Assembly (NCBI RefSeq): GCF_038957035.1
Contig: NZ_CP152412.1
Location: 8,118,501-8,182,500, forward strand
Reading direction: 5' to 3'
From: Bradyrhizobium sp. B097
GTDB lineage: Bacteria; Pseudomonadota; Alphaproteobacteria; Rhizobiales; Xanthobacteraceae
DNA length: 64,000 bases
Position 1 is the first letter of the stretch. Each line of letters opens with the position of its first letter. Positions 1 to 9,523 of the stretch are shown here, in pieces. Position numbers and translations under genes: made by a program. A model generated the notes under the pieces. It was not told the origin of the DNA. It saw only the letters and a list, made by a program, of their open reading frames with translations, and ran no database searches.

Positions 1-973
1 TTGCCACCGGCGACAGACCGATATGGATCGCGGCGCGCGACAGGTCCGCCGCCGAGATCTGCTGCCGTAGCGCGATCGCGGCATCGATGGCCGAATGGGT
101 GAAGCGACAGGATGGATACGGCTTGATCGCAGTGCGCAGCAGCGTCCACTGGGTGCCCAGACCATTCGTCAGGATGCCCGGCTGCGGCGCGCCGGTGAAG
201 CTTGTCAGCACGCCATAACGCCCCTCGATCGCCGCGGCGGCGCCGATCACACCGGCCTCCGCCATCGTGACACAGAGAAACGCATCATGTGCGGCGAAGC
301 CTGGGTGAAGCCGCTTGTTCCACGAGCCGTTCTCGAGATACTGCATCGAACCCGAGGCCTTGCTCAGCGCCAGCCCGAACGCGTTGCCGATGGCGGGGGG
401 ATCGAGCCCGCGCAGTTTCGACACGGCTGCGACGGATCCGAAGATTCCGGCGATCGCCGTGATGTGGAAGCCGCGGTCATAGCCGGCGATGGTAATCGCG
501 CCGCCGACCCGGCAATAGACCTCGTAGCCGACCGCCAGGGCTTCGAGAAACGCGGTACCGCCGGCGTCAACGCGCTCGGCCTCGACCAGCGCCGCCGAGA
601 TCACTGGCGCGCCGGGATGGCCCTGGTTGGTGTCGTCGAAATCCAGCGTATGCGCGTAGGCGCCGTTGAGCAGCGCCGCGTATTGCCAGGAATAGCCGCG
701 CCCCTCGCCGATCACGGTGCCAGGTCCGTCGGCTGCATCGAGCCGCGCGATCGCGGCACGGATCGCCGGGCTGCTTTCGCCATGCAGGGAGGCAAACGCC
801 GAGTTGCCGACGTAATCGAGGAAGCAGCAGCGAAGCACGCGCACCGCCGGCTCCGGGAGGTCGGCAAACGATGTCTGCGCGACGAAGCGCGCCAGCGCAT
901 CGGTGGCGCCGATGGCATCGATCGCGGCGGCGTCGTGCGCGCATTGCGGTGCGGGTCGGATAAGGCCTTGCAT
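1..973 (-). CDS. MmgE/PrpD family protein (partial, C-terminus outside window)
   Basis: The reading frame is open from an ATG at 973 to the window edge, so about 324 N-terminal residues are visible of a family usually 440-500 long. The translation has the MmgE/PrpD hallmarks: an N-terminal helical domain with a DYVGN motif, the AYAHTLDFDDTNQGHPGAP segment corresponding to the family's D-D-x-H region, an AVGYEVYCRVG helix and a KPYPSCRFTH motif near the visible end. Relatives include 2-methylcitrate dehydratase and cis-aconitate decarboxylase, but many members have unknown substrates. It is divergent from the LysR gene at 1059, which probably regulates it, and lies near a PrpF-family isomerase. 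The family call is firm; the substrate is unknown. Confidence 0.85.
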   Translation of the reverse strand, partial: MQGLIRPAPQCAHDAAAIDAIGATDALARFVAQTSFADLPEPAVRVLRCCFLDYVGNSAFASLHGESSPAIRAAIARLDAADGPGTVIGEGRGYSWQYAALLNGAYAHTLDFDDTNQGHPGAPVISAALVEAERVDAGGTAFLEALAVGYEVYCRVGGAITIAGYDRGFHITAIAGIFGSVAAVSKLRGLDPPAIGNAFGLALSKASGSMQYLENGSWNKRLHPGFAAHDAFLCVTMAEAGVIGAAAAIEGRYGVLTSFTGAPQPGILTNGLGTQWTLLRTAIKPYPSCRFTHSAIDAAIALRQQISAADLSRAAIHIGLSPVA

Positions 974-1058
974 GCTTCGCTCCCGGAAGAAATCGTTTGA
1001 CTCACACAACACCCAGGGCTTTCTTTCAACAATCCGGAAAGATCGGATCGATTGATAG

Positions 1059-1976
1059 ATGAAACTGATCAATATCGAAGCCGCCGATTTGCAAAGCGTG
1101 CTGGCGATCGCCGAACTCGGCAGCTTTCGCGCCGCAGCTCTGGCGCTGGGCTGTTCGCAGCCAGCGATCACGGCGCGAATCCAGCGCGTCGAGGCGATCC
1201 TCGGGCTGAAGCTGTTTTACCGCACCACAAGGCGGGTGACGATCACCGAAGCCGGACAACGGCTGAAACTGCGGGCGGAACGCACGGTCGCAGACCTCGC
1301 CTCCATCGTGCAGGAGTTCAATGACGAGGCGCAGCTCAAGCGCGGCCGGGTGGTGCTCGGTGCCACCTCGACGGTCGCTGCCGGCCTGGTTCCTACGGCG
1401 GTCAAGCAGTTCAAGGAAGAATGGCCCGGCGTCGAGGTCGTCGTGATCGACGATTTCTTCGGCCGTGAGCTCGGCCGCCTCGCCAGCGGCGAGATCGATT
1501 TCGCGGTGATTCCGTTCGATCCGGAGGAGCGGCAGTACAATTTCCAGAAACTTCTCGACGACGCCTTCATGGTGATGGTGCCGAGCGGCCATCCGCTGAG
1601 CGCGCAGCGCTCGGTCGAGCTGCGGGATGTAGCGAAATACCCGATCATCAGCTTTCCACCGAACTCGACCGCCTGGGGCAATCTCGCGCGGGTCTTTGCC
1701 GAGGCCGGATTGCCCTATGAGCCGATCCTGCTGACGCGCAACATATTGACCAAAACGGCGATGGTGCGCGCCGGACTTGGAATCTCGTTCATTGCCGGCC
1801 TGGTCACGCCGCAACTCAATCTCGACGGGCTCAAGCTGCTGCCGCTCAGGGGGCGCAAGGCGACCCGGGAGATCGGGATTGCGACGCTGCGCGGCAAGCC
1901 GCTGCAGCCCGCGGCGCAGGCGTTCGTCAAGTTGTTGCGTTCGCGCGTCGCCCAGGCAAGGCGCGCCTCACGATAG
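1059..1976 (+). CDS. LysR family transcriptional regulator
   Basis: A 305-residue protein of usual LysR length. Residues about 8-66 form the winged helix-turn-helix (VLAIAELGSFRAAALALGCS, then QPAITARIQRVEAILG), followed by a linker helix and a periplasmic-binding-protein-like effector domain from about residue 90. It is divergent from the MmgE/PrpD gene starting at 973, with 85 bp between the start codons, the classic arrangement for LysR control of a divergent target. The PrpF-like gene follows 139 bp downstream on the same strand. The effector is probably the substrate of these enzymes or a related metabolite (inference). Confidence 0.9.
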   Translation: MKLINIEAADLQSVLAIAELGSFRAAALALGCSQPAITARIQRVEAILGLKLFYRTTRRVTITEAGQRLKLRAERTVADLASIVQEFNDEAQLKRGRVVLGATSTVAAGLVPTAVKQFKEEWPGVEVVVIDDFFGRELGRLASGEIDFAVIPFDPEERQYNFQKLLDDAFMVMVPSGHPLSAQRSVELRDVAKYPIISFPPNSTAWGNLARVFAEAGLPYEPILLTRNILTKTAMVRAGLGISFIAGLVTPQLNLDGLKLLPLRGRKATREIGIATLRGKPLQPAAQAFVKLLRSRVAQARRASR

Positions 1977-2115
1977 ACGCGCGTCGCCGGCGCCGGCAGA
2001 CTGATTGTTCCGGCGGCATGAATAATCGATCAGCCGATTGCTATTGTTCGCGGGCCGACGGCCCCGCATGTTGCTTTCAGACGCGCGGCTGCCGCGTGGA
2101 GCAGGATGAACCCGC

Positions 2116-3294
2116 ATGACAGAGCCCGACCAGGTCGCGATACGCTGCACCATCCTGCGCGGCGGCACCAGCAAGGGCGTCTATCTGCTCGAGCACGACA
2201 TTCCGCCGCCCGGCGCAGCGCGCGATCGCCTACTCAAGCGGATCATGGGAACGCCCGATATTCTCCAGATCGACGGGCTCGGCGGCTCGCGCTTGATCAC
2301 CTCGAAGATGGCGATCATCAAGCAGTCGGCGCGGCCTGATGCCGACATCGACTACACCTACGCCCAGGTGGTGCTCGACCGCGACCTCGTGATGTACAGC
2401 TCCAACTGCGGCAACATCTCCGCCGGTGTCGGGCCGTTCGCAATCGATTCCGGCCTCGTAGAAATCTCCGAGCCGGTGACGCGGGTGCGTATCCACAACA
2501 CCAACACCGGAAAGACCCTCGTCGCGCATGTCCCGGTCGCCGGCGGTCGCGCCAGGGTCACCGGCGACTTCGCGATCGATGGCGTCCCGGGGACCGGCGC
2601 CGAGATCCGGATGGACTACAGCGGCACAATCGGCGCCAAGACCGGCAGGATGCTGCCGACCGGCCGGGCGGTCGACGAGATCGAGCTGGAGACCGGTGCC
2701 CGGCTGGAGGTGACGATCTGCGACGTCGCCAATCCGGCCGTGTTCGTGGAAGCGTCAGCGATCGACCTCGATGGCAGCGAACTGCCGGAGCGCTTCGCGT
2801 CCGACGCCGACCTGATCGACCGGCTCAAGGAAATTCGCGGCAAGGCGGCCGAGAAGATCGGCTTCTGCAATGACTGGCGCGAGGTCGACCAGCAGTCGCC
2901 GGCGCTGCCATTGATGATGATCGTTGCCCCACCCGCGCACTACACCAACCTGCGGGGGCAAGCCGTCGAGGTGGCAACGACCGACCTTCGTGCACGTATG
3001 GTCTGGTACAATCGTTGCCACGAGAGCATGGCCGGCACGGGATCGATGTGCACCGCCGCGGCATCACGGATTCCGGGCTCCATCGTCAATCGCACAGTTG
3101 GAGAAATGGCCGCGCTGTCCGATCGGCTGCGCATTGGACATCCGCTCGGGGTGATGACGGTCAATGTGTCGGCAAAGCCAGCCAACGTCCCCGGGGGCGT
3201 CGCCTTCGAGGCGCTCGGTTTCAGCCGCACGGCACGCCGCATCATGGACGGCCTGGTCTATGTGCCGCGAGACGTTGTCGCGGACAGCCCATGA
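2116..3294 (+). CDS. PrpF-family isomerase (aconitate/methylaconitate or oxalomesaconate isomerase type)
   Basis: This 392-residue protein matches the PrpF/DUF453 family in length and motifs. Residues about 10-22 (CTILRGGTSKGVY) form the N-terminal signature, SSNCGNISAGVGPFAI (about 95-110) holds the first conserved cysteine, and ESMAGTGSMCTAAA (about 303-316) lies in the C-terminal half. The family adopts a diaminopimelate-epimerase-like fold and includes PrpF, which isomerises 2-methylaconitate, and GalD, 4-oxalomesaconate tautomerase. It sits between the two LysR genes and close to MmgE/PrpD genes, suggesting an isomerisation step on an unsaturated tricarboxylate. The exact substrate cannot be told from sequence. 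Confidence 0.85.
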   Translation: MTEPDQVAIRCTILRGGTSKGVYLLEHDIPPPGAARDRLLKRIMGTPDILQIDGLGGSRLITSKMAIIKQSARPDADIDYTYAQVVLDRDLVMYSSNCGNISAGVGPFAIDSGLVEISEPVTRVRIHNTNTGKTLVAHVPVAGGRARVTGDFAIDGVPGTGAEIRMDYSGTIGAKTGRMLPTGRAVDEIELETGARLEVTICDVANPAVFVEASAIDLDGSELPERFASDADLIDRLKEIRGKAAEKIGFCNDWREVDQQSPALPLMMIVAPPAHYTNLRGQAVEVATTDLRARMVWYNRCHESMAGTGSMCTAAASRIPGSIVNRTVGEMAALSDRLRIGHPLGVMTVNVSAKPANVPGGVAFEALGFSRTARRIMDGLVYVPRDVVADSP

Positions 3295-3412
3295 CAAAGC
3301 TGCGCGCATTTCGCAAAGACGCAGCAGTAGAATGGCCGGGCCTCCGATCGGCATATCGAAGGCCATATGAGCTCGCAGTGACTTGCTACGAGTGAAGCTA
3401 AGACATTACACG

Positions 3413-4342
3413 CTAGACGCCGTGCTCCTGCATGTGGCTTCCGAACGTTACTGCCGAAGTCGAGCCACTGGGTATTCTGTCGATGAAACCCGTGACCACC
3501 GACGAGCCCTCGTTGCTGCGGTGAGCAACGCCAAGGTCGGCACAGAGACGAGGTGAACTCAAGTGCACATAGCTTACGGCGTCGGACCGGCTCGTCATCA
3601 TGCACTCGGGCACGATGGTGATGCCGAGCGACGCGGCAACGAAATTGATCGTCGAGGATATCTGAGGCGCACGCTGGGCAATCAGCGGACTAAAACCGGC
3701 TCTCTCGCAGGCCGTCAGGATCATGTCTGAAAGACCGAGGCGCGTCGCGCGTGGATAGAGGATGAACTCTTCGCCCTTCAGCTCGATCAGCCGGAGCGAT
3801 CTTCGTCCCGCAAGGCGATGACGCTTGGGAACGGCAACTACCATTCGCTCGCTGTGGAGCGGCCGGAAGGTGAGATCGTTCCCTCGTGTCACCGGCGGCC
3901 GGACAAAGGCCACATCGATGCGTCCCTGCCGCAGCAGCTCCGCCAATTGCGCGGTACGGGCCTCCTCGAATGACAATTCCACGTTCGGAAAGTCATGCCG
4001 ATAGCGCCGGAGGGACGACGTTACCAGCGTGCTGAACGAAGCGGACTCCGTGAATCCGATCCCGAGCCGTCCGACCATGCCCTTGGCGCTTGACTGGCTT
4101 CGCGCCACGGCGCGGCCGACTCCGTCAAGGATACGCTGCGCATCCTCGAAGAATACGCGGCCCGCATCCGTCAATTCGACGCGGCCGGGCAGGCGATGAA
4201 ACAGCTTCAGTCCCAACTCGGCTTCCAGCGCCTTGATCTGCTGGGTCAGCGGCGGTTGCGCGATGCCAAGGCGTTGCGCCGCGCGCGTGAAGTGCAACTC
4301 CTCCGCGGTGGCGACGAAATAACGAAGATGGCGCAGCTCCAT
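3413..4342 (-). CDS. LysR family transcriptional regulator
   Basis: The start at 4342 gives MELRHLRYFVATAEELHFTR, the standard LysR N-terminus; the frame stays open upstream to 4405 but that extension does not look like LysR. The product is 309 residues: winged helix-turn-helix at about 1-60 (AAQRLGIAQPPLTQQIKALEAELG), then an effector domain. It is divergent from the binding-protein operon starting at 4444, with 101 bp between starts. A pair of half-matching motifs there, TATCCAA at 4349 and TTGGACATA at 4384, could be part of its binding region, but this is weak. It probably regulates the transporter operon in response to the imported acid. Confidence 0.88.
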   Translation of the reverse strand: MELRHLRYFVATAEELHFTRAAQRLGIAQPPLTQQIKALEAELGLKLFHRLPGRVELTDAGRVFFEDAQRILDGVGRAVARSQSSAKGMVGRLGIGFTESASFSTLVTSSLRRYRHDFPNVELSFEEARTAQLAELLRQGRIDVAFVRPPVTRGNDLTFRPLHSERMVVAVPKRHRLAGRRSLRLIELKGEEFILYPRATRLGLSDMILTACERAGFSPLIAQRAPQISSTINFVAASLGITIVPECMMTSRSDAVSYVHLSSPRLCADLGVAHRSNEGSSVVTGFIDRIPSGSTSAVTFGSHMQEHGV

Positions 4343-4443
4343 CGGCGATATCCAAAACGTATCGGACCCTGCCCCTGAATATATTGGACATAGGAGGGGC
4401 CGCAAGCTTTAACCGGACCAACCACAAGAATCCGGGAGGACCC

Positions 4444-5463
4444 ATGAAGATCGCGCTGCGTGCACTGGCCGCCTCGCTCGCTCTGAGCATCACCATGGCG
4501 TCAACGACAATAGGCCACGCGGCGGAGGCGGGTGAAATCCGCGTGTCGCGAGGCTACAGCGTCCTCTATCTGCCGCAGATGGTGATGCAGAGGAATGCGC
4601 TGATCGAAAAGCACGCCCGCGCGCTCGGACTCGGCGACGTCAAAGTCACCTGGCGGGTCCTCGACGGCGGGAACGTGATCAATGATGCCTTACTGTCGGG
4701 CACGTTGGATGTGGCGGCCGTCGGCACGCCCGGCTTTCTGATCCTTTGGTCCAAGGCGCTCGGCAATCCCTCGGCCGAGATTGCCGGCCTCAGCGGCATC
4801 AGTTCGACGCCGATGTATCTGAACACGATCAATCCGAAGATCAAAACGCTGGCCGACTTCGGCTCTGGAGACAGGATCGCGGTCGCCGGCGTGAGGAGTT
4901 CGCTACCGGCCGGGATCCTGCAGATGATGGTCGCTCACGAATTGGGTCCCGCCAATTATGCACAGCTGGATAAATTCACCGTCGCAATCCCCTACCCCGA
5001 TGCGACGGCAGCGATGCTGAGCGGCAAGACGGAAATCAATGCCCATGTCGCCTCACCCCCGTTCTCGTTGATGGAACTCGACAATCCCAATATCCGGCGC
5101 GTCGCAAACTCGGCCGACATCCTGGGCGACATGACGCTGGTGATGTCGGCTTCGCCGAAACGCTTCCATGACTCCAATCCGACGCTGTGCAAGGCCTATG
5201 TCGAAGCGCTGGATGAAGCCAATCACCTGATCGCCACTGATCCGCAGTCGGCCGCCGACCTCTACAATGAGGCCTCCGCAACCAGGGTGCCGAAGGAAAT
5301 GATGCTTCGTATCCTCTCGGACAAGGACACCCATTTTTCGATCGCTCCTTCTGGCATCGCCCGCTGGGCCTCCTTCATGAAGAGCATCGGCCTGATCCGC
5401 CAGGACGTCACCGATTGGAAGCAATTCTTCTATCCGGAAAGCCATGGTTTGGCCGGAAGCTGA
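4444..5463 (+). CDS. NitT/TauT-type ABC transporter substrate-binding protein
   Basis: The ATG at 4444 follows a GGGAGG-like ribosome site and opens with a Sec signal peptide (MKIALRALAASLALSITMAS, cleaved near GHAAEA). The mature protein resembles the SsuA/TauA/NMT1 binding-protein fold: a GYSVLYLPQMVMQ start, a DVAAVGTPGFLI segment and an ADFGSGDRIAVAG segment. Total length is 339 residues, usual for the family. It is the first gene of an operon with an MmgE/PrpD gene (35 bp later), an ATPase, a permease and a PrpB-like lyase. The ligand is unknown; the neighbours suggest an organic acid rather than a sulfonate. Confidence 0.85.
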   Translation: MKIALRALAASLALSITMASTTIGHAAEAGEIRVSRGYSVLYLPQMVMQRNALIEKHARALGLGDVKVTWRVLDGGNVINDALLSGTLDVAAVGTPGFLILWSKALGNPSAEIAGLSGISSTPMYLNTINPKIKTLADFGSGDRIAVAGVRSSLPAGILQMMVAHELGPANYAQLDKFTVAIPYPDATAAMLSGKTEINAHVASPPFSLMELDNPNIRRVANSADILGDMTLVMSASPKRFHDSNPTLCKAYVEALDEANHLIATDPQSAADLYNEASATRVPKEMMLRILSDKDTHFSIAPSGIARWASFMKSIGLIRQDVTDWKQFFYPESHGLAGS

Positions 5464-5498
5464 ACCGGTCCGGAACGCATCCTCAAGGAAAGATCCTC

Positions 5499-6944
5499 AT
5501 GAGCAGCTCACAGCCCTCCCTTCCGCCTCACGCCACGCGCGCACTCGCGAGCTTCGCCGCCACAACCGGATTCACCGACATCCCAACCGAGGTGATCGAA
5601 CGCATCAAGCTTAGCCTGATCGACGGGCTCGGCGTGTGCCTGCATGGCGCGACCCTGCCCTGGACGCAAAAGGTCTGCGAATTGGCGCGCGAGGAAGGAG
5701 GCAATCCGCTCGCCTCGATCTGGGGAAGCGGGCATCGTACCTCGACGACGAATGCGGTGCTGGTCAACAGCACCGCCGGCCACGCCTTCGAGATGGATGA
5801 CATCCACAAGGAATCCATCCTTCATCCCAATTCGCTGGCCGTGCCGATCGCGCTGGCGTTGGCCGAAGCCGATCCCACTGTCACCGGACGGGATATCGCC
5901 ACGGCTCTGGTGGTCGGCTACGAGGTCGGCCTGCGCGTCGGCAATGCCGCGACGATGTCGCTGTTTCTGAACGGTTTCCATCCGCAGGGCACGTCAGGGA
6001 CTTTCGTCGCGGCGGCGACCGCCGGAAAAATGCTGCGCCTCGATCCCGAGCAGATGCAGAACGCGCTCGGCATTGCCGGATCGATGGCTGCCGGCCTGAT
6101 GGCGGCGCAGGAAGGCGCCATGGTGAAGCGCCTCCATACCGGCCGCGCGGCGCAAGGCGGTCTTCTCGCTGCGCTCCTCGCCAAACGGAGTTTTACAGGG
6201 ATATCCGACGTCGTCGAAGCCGGCTATGGCGGATTCCTCAGCTCGTTCTCACGCACACCAAACCCTTCGCGCTTGCTGGAGGGAATTGGAGAGGACTGGG
6301 AAGCCGGCAAGGTCGGCTTCAAGATGTATCCCAACGTGACCAGCATTCACGCTGCGCTCGACGCGATGCGGTCGATCCTGACCGAGGAGAAGCTGGAGGC
6401 GGCGGATATTGCGGAGGTTCATGTCGGATGCGGCCACATGACCTTCGTGCACACGGCCTGGCCGTACCGGCCCGCCGGCGTCACGGCCGCCCAGATGAAC
6501 ATGTATTACGGCCTCAGCGTCATGGCGCACAAGAAAGACGTGACCGCGGCAGATTACGGCGAGGCGGATATCGCGAGCCAGCAGCTCCTGGACTTCATGT
6601 CGAAGATCAAGATCGAGGAGGATGCAGAGCTCGAGGCGAGCGGCCCGGCCCTCCGCCATGCCGCGCGCGTCCGCGTGCGGACCACCGACGGGCGTTCATT
6701 CGCACGCGAAATCCTGCACCGGCGCGGCAGTCCGGAGAATCCGGTCAAGTGGGGAGATATTGAACGCAAGTTCAACGCCAACATCGCCGGGCTTCTGGCG
6801 CCGAACGTTGGAAGGAACCTGCTCGATTCCTGCGCGATCCTCGAGAAGCTTGCGAATGTCACAGCCATCAACGACATCCTCGCAGCCGCCTTTCCGACGA
6901 CGATGGTGCCAGTGTCGAAGCAACCGGCTGAAGCACGTCGATGA
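5499..6944 (+). CDS. MmgE/PrpD family protein (2-methylcitrate dehydratase-like)
   Basis: The start at 5499 gives MSSSQPSLPPHATRALASFA; longer in-frame starts overlap the preceding gene. The product is 481 residues, full length for MmgE/PrpD. Visible motifs are LSLIDGLGVCLHG (about 34-46), the HAFEMDDIHKESILHP segment (about 92-107), VVGYEVGLRVG, and KMYPNVTSIHAALDA (about 276-290) with the conserved YP-x-H region. The family includes 2-methylcitrate dehydratase, cis-aconitate decarboxylase and many uncharacterised dehydratase/epimerase-like enzymes. The 4-bp overlap with the ATPase gene shows it belongs to the transporter operon, so its substrate is probably the transported compound. It is a second, distinct copy from the one at 1-973. 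Confidence 0.87.
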   Translation: MSSSQPSLPPHATRALASFAATTGFTDIPTEVIERIKLSLIDGLGVCLHGATLPWTQKVCELAREEGGNPLASIWGSGHRTSTTNAVLVNSTAGHAFEMDDIHKESILHPNSLAVPIALALAEADPTVTGRDIATALVVGYEVGLRVGNAATMSLFLNGFHPQGTSGTFVAAATAGKMLRLDPEQMQNALGIAGSMAAGLMAAQEGAMVKRLHTGRAAQGGLLAALLAKRSFTGISDVVEAGYGGFLSSFSRTPNPSRLLEGIGEDWEAGKVGFKMYPNVTSIHAALDAMRSILTEEKLEAADIAEVHVGCGHMTFVHTAWPYRPAGVTAAQMNMYYGLSVMAHKKDVTAADYGEADIASQQLLDFMSKIKIEEDAELEASGPALRHAARVRVRTTDGRSFAREILHRRGSPENPVKWGDIERKFNANIAGLLAPNVGRNLLDSCAILEKLANVTAINDILAAAFPTTMVPVSKQPAEARR

Positions 6945-7732
6945 CACCAGCGCTCACCGGCCAGTCAGCCCTCCTCGAGGTCAAAGGGCTGACGCTTCAG
7001 TACAAGACCGAGCGGAGCCAGGTGACCGCAACATTCCGCGTGAGTTTCGAGGTTTTTGCCGGAGACCGCTACGTGCTGCTTGGCCCCTCCGGCTGCGGCA
7101 AGTCGACCCTTTTGAAGGCCATCGGCGGATATCTGCATCCCACCGAAGGCAGCATCCGATTGGCCGGACGGGAGATCGTCAAGCCCGGCCCGGACAGGAT
7201 GATAGTTTTCCAGGAATTCGACCAGCTATTTCCCTGGTTGACGGTAGCGCAGAATGTCGCCTTTGCGCTGACAAACGGCGTCGGCATGTCGCGGAAGCTT
7301 GCGATCAAGAAGGCGCGCGATTTTGTCGGCCGGGTTGGCTTGTCAAAATTTGCCGATGCCTTCCCTCACGCGCTGTCCGGCGGCATGAAGGCGCGTGTCG
7401 CCATCGCCCGCGGCATGGCAGTCGAACCGGAGATTCTGCTGATGGATGAGCCGTTCGCCGCGCTCGACGCGCTGACGCGCGCGCAGATGCAGGACGATCT
7501 CTTGCTGCTATGCCGGCAAACCAAAACGACGATCATCTTCGTCACGCATTCGATCAGCGAAGCCATCAAGCTTGGCAACCGAATCCTGTTGCTCTCGCCG
7601 CATCCGGGCCGCGTCAAGGCCGAGCTTGGCGGTGACGGCAAGGATGATGTCGATCCGTCAAACGGATTGAAGAAGTCGGAGAAAATCCACCGTCTGCTGT
7701 TCTCCGAAGACCGAAAAGCGGAGGTCGACTAG
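6941..7732 (+). CDS. NitT/TauT-type ABC transporter ATP-binding protein
   Basis: A 263-residue ABC ATPase of the SsuB/TauB type. Walker A GPSGCGKST is at residues 48-56, the signature LSGGMKARV at 145-153 and Walker B ILLMDEP at 165-171, followed by an H-loop in FVTHSISEA. It overlaps the preceding gene by 4 bp and is separated by one base from the permease at 7734, so the three are translated together. It energises import of the ligand bound by the protein at 4444. Confidence 0.95.
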   Translation: MTPALTGQSALLEVKGLTLQYKTERSQVTATFRVSFEVFAGDRYVLLGPSGCGKSTLLKAIGGYLHPTEGSIRLAGREIVKPGPDRMIVFQEFDQLFPWLTVAQNVAFALTNGVGMSRKLAIKKARDFVGRVGLSKFADAFPHALSGGMKARVAIARGMAVEPEILLMDEPFAALDALTRAQMQDDLLLLCRQTKTTIIFVTHSISEAIKLGNRILLLSPHPGRVKAELGGDGKDDVDPSNGLKKSEKIHRLLFSEDRKAEVD

Positions 7733-7733
7733 C

Positions 7734-8606
7734 ATGAAGAGGAACGCGTCGACGATGCCGGAGCGGCGTGACGTCATACGTGAAGTTCCCGACGTCACCG
7801 TCGTTTCTGAACGAAGCCTTTCCGTCTGGGAGCGACTCTACAATATCGACGGAACGCGGCGTGGCGCGGTCATCCTGATGTTGGCGCTGGCGTGGGAATT
7901 GTACGGACGCTGGCTCAACAATCCCCTGCTCTTTCCGACCCTCGGCGAGACGCTAGAAGCACTCTGGTCCGGTCTTTCGACCGGCGAGTTGACCCGTCAT
8001 GTCCTTGCTTCGCTGCAGACATTGCTGATCGGTTACATCGCGGGAGTAGCACTTGCGGCCATGCTTGCCGTCGCAGCGATCACCTCGCGCTTCGGCAATG
8101 ACCTGCTGACCACGCTGACGTCCATGTTCAACCCACTGCCGGCAATCGCCCTATTTCCGCTTGCGCTGATTTGGTTCGGTCTTGGCGTATCGAGCATTGT
8201 GTTCGTGCTGATTCACTCGGTGTTGTGGGCCGTTGCGCTCAATACCAACGCCGGCTTTCGCGGCGTATCCAGGACGCTGCGCATGGTGGGACGGAATTGC
8301 GGGCTTTCCGGGCTCTCCCTTATCGGCAAGGTCATCCTGCCGGCGGCTTTGCCGAGCGTGCTGTCCGGATTGAAGATCGGCTGGGCGTTTGCCTGGCGCA
8401 CCCTGATCGCGGCGGAGATGGTGTTCGGCGTTGCCTCCGGCGATGGTGGGCTTGGCTGGTATATCTTGCAGAGCAAGAACTCGCTGGAGACGCCGAGCGT
8501 CTTCGCGGGTCTGCTTGCGGTTATCATCGTCGGCCTGCTCGTCGAACTGATCCTCTTTCGCGCGATCGAGCGGAGCACCATTGACCGCTGGGGAATGCAG
8601 CATTGA
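7734..8606 (+). CDS. NitT/TauT-type ABC transporter permease
   Basis: This 290-residue membrane protein has about six hydrophobic helices from residue 40 onward. Its EAA-like loop reads LRMVGRNCGLSGLSLIGKVILPAALPSVLSGLKIGWAFAWR (split here across residues about 181-221), matching SsuC/TauC permeases that contact the ATPase. The first 35 residues are a polar cytoplasmic tail. It lies one base after the ATPase stop and 16 bases before the lyase start, in the middle of the operon. Confidence 0.93.
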   Translation: MKRNASTMPERRDVIREVPDVTVVSERSLSVWERLYNIDGTRRGAVILMLALAWELYGRWLNNPLLFPTLGETLEALWSGLSTGELTRHVLASLQTLLIGYIAGVALAAMLAVAAITSRFGNDLLTTLTSMFNPLPAIALFPLALIWFGLGVSSIVFVLIHSVLWAVALNTNAGFRGVSRTLRMVGRNCGLSGLSLIGKVILPAALPSVLSGLKIGWAFAWRTLIAAEMVFGVASGDGGLGWYILQSKNSLETPSVFAGLLAVIIVGLLVELILFRAIERSTIDRWGMQH

Positions 8607-8622
8607 AGACGGAGCATTAAGG

Positions 8623-9486
8623 ATGCGTAACACGATACGACTGAAGCAGATGATGGCTAAGCGGGAGGGGCTTACGGTCCCCGGCGTCGCCAATGCGCTG
8701 TTTGCGAGGGTCGCCGAAGACCTCGGATTTCCTGCGATCTATGCGACCGGCGCCGGGATTGCCAACATGCATTTGGGCGCGCCGGACATCGGACTAACGA
8801 CCTTGACGGAAGTCGCGACCGCAGTTGCGGCGATGGCAGATACGGTCTCGGTCCCAGTGATCGTCGATGCCGACACCGGTTTCGGCAACCCGGTCAACAT
8901 GGTTCGCACCGTCCGTGTGCTCGAACGCGCCGGAGCCGCGGGGATTCAGATCGAAGACCAGGTCTTTCCGAAGCGATGCGGGCATTTTACCGGAAAGGAT
9001 GTCATTCCTCTGGACCAGATGGTCCAGAAGATAAAGGCCGCGGTGGACAGCCGCGGCGATCAGGACTTGCAGATCATCGCCAGAACAGACGCCCGCGCGG
9101 GCGAGGGTCTCGATCGCGCGATCGAAAGAGCGCAGCGCTTTGCGGAAGCGGGCGCCGATGTGACGTTCGTGGAGGCGCCACTATCCCTCGCCGAACTCGA
9201 GCGGATCGCCCGCGAAGTGCCCGTTCCGCAGGTTGCGAATATCGTCCACGGTGGACGAACACCGGATCCCGGACGCGCCGCATTTGCGCAAATGGGTTTT
9301 GGCATCGTCCTATATGCAAATGCCGTCTTACAGGCGGCATTGCGCGCTTCAAGCCAGATCCTCTCGATCTTGAAGCAAGACGGCAGCCTGGAAAACGGGT
9401 CTGGCCTGTTGGCAACGTTCGAGGAGCGCCAACGATCGGTCGCCAAGGATGCGTGGGACAAGCTCGAGCAAAGATATCGCGATTGA
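8623..9486 (+). CDS. Isocitrate lyase/PEP mutase family lyase (PrpB-like)
   Basis: The ATG at 8623 has a GGAG at 8611 and gives a 287-residue protein; a TTG at 8581 would overlap the permease. The (beta/alpha)8 family motifs are clear: VPVIVDADTGFGNP (Mg-binding DxD), AAGIQIEDQVFPKRCGHFTGK with the KRCGH catalytic cysteine typical of 2-methylisocitrate lyase and related lyases, and IIARTDARAGEGLDRAIERA. These favour a C-C lyase over phosphonopyruvate mutase. As the last gene of an operon with a PrpD-like enzyme and a transporter, it probably cleaves the processed substrate into a 2-oxoacid and a C4 acid. The natural substrate is not established; 2,3-dimethylmalate or oxaloacetate-type activities occur in the same family. 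Confidence 0.87.
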   Translation: MRNTIRLKQMMAKREGLTVPGVANALFARVAEDLGFPAIYATGAGIANMHLGAPDIGLTTLTEVATAVAAMADTVSVPVIVDADTGFGNPVNMVRTVRVLERAGAAGIQIEDQVFPKRCGHFTGKDVIPLDQMVQKIKAAVDSRGDQDLQIIARTDARAGEGLDRAIERAQRFAEAGADVTFVEAPLSLAELERIAREVPVPQVANIVHGGRTPDPGRAAFAQMGFGIVLYANAVLQAALRASSQILSILKQDGSLENGSGLLATFEERQRSVAKDAWDKLEQRYRD

Positions 9487-9523
9487 TCCGTTAACTCGAC
9501 CGGCAGAACGCTTCGGTCTAGCG

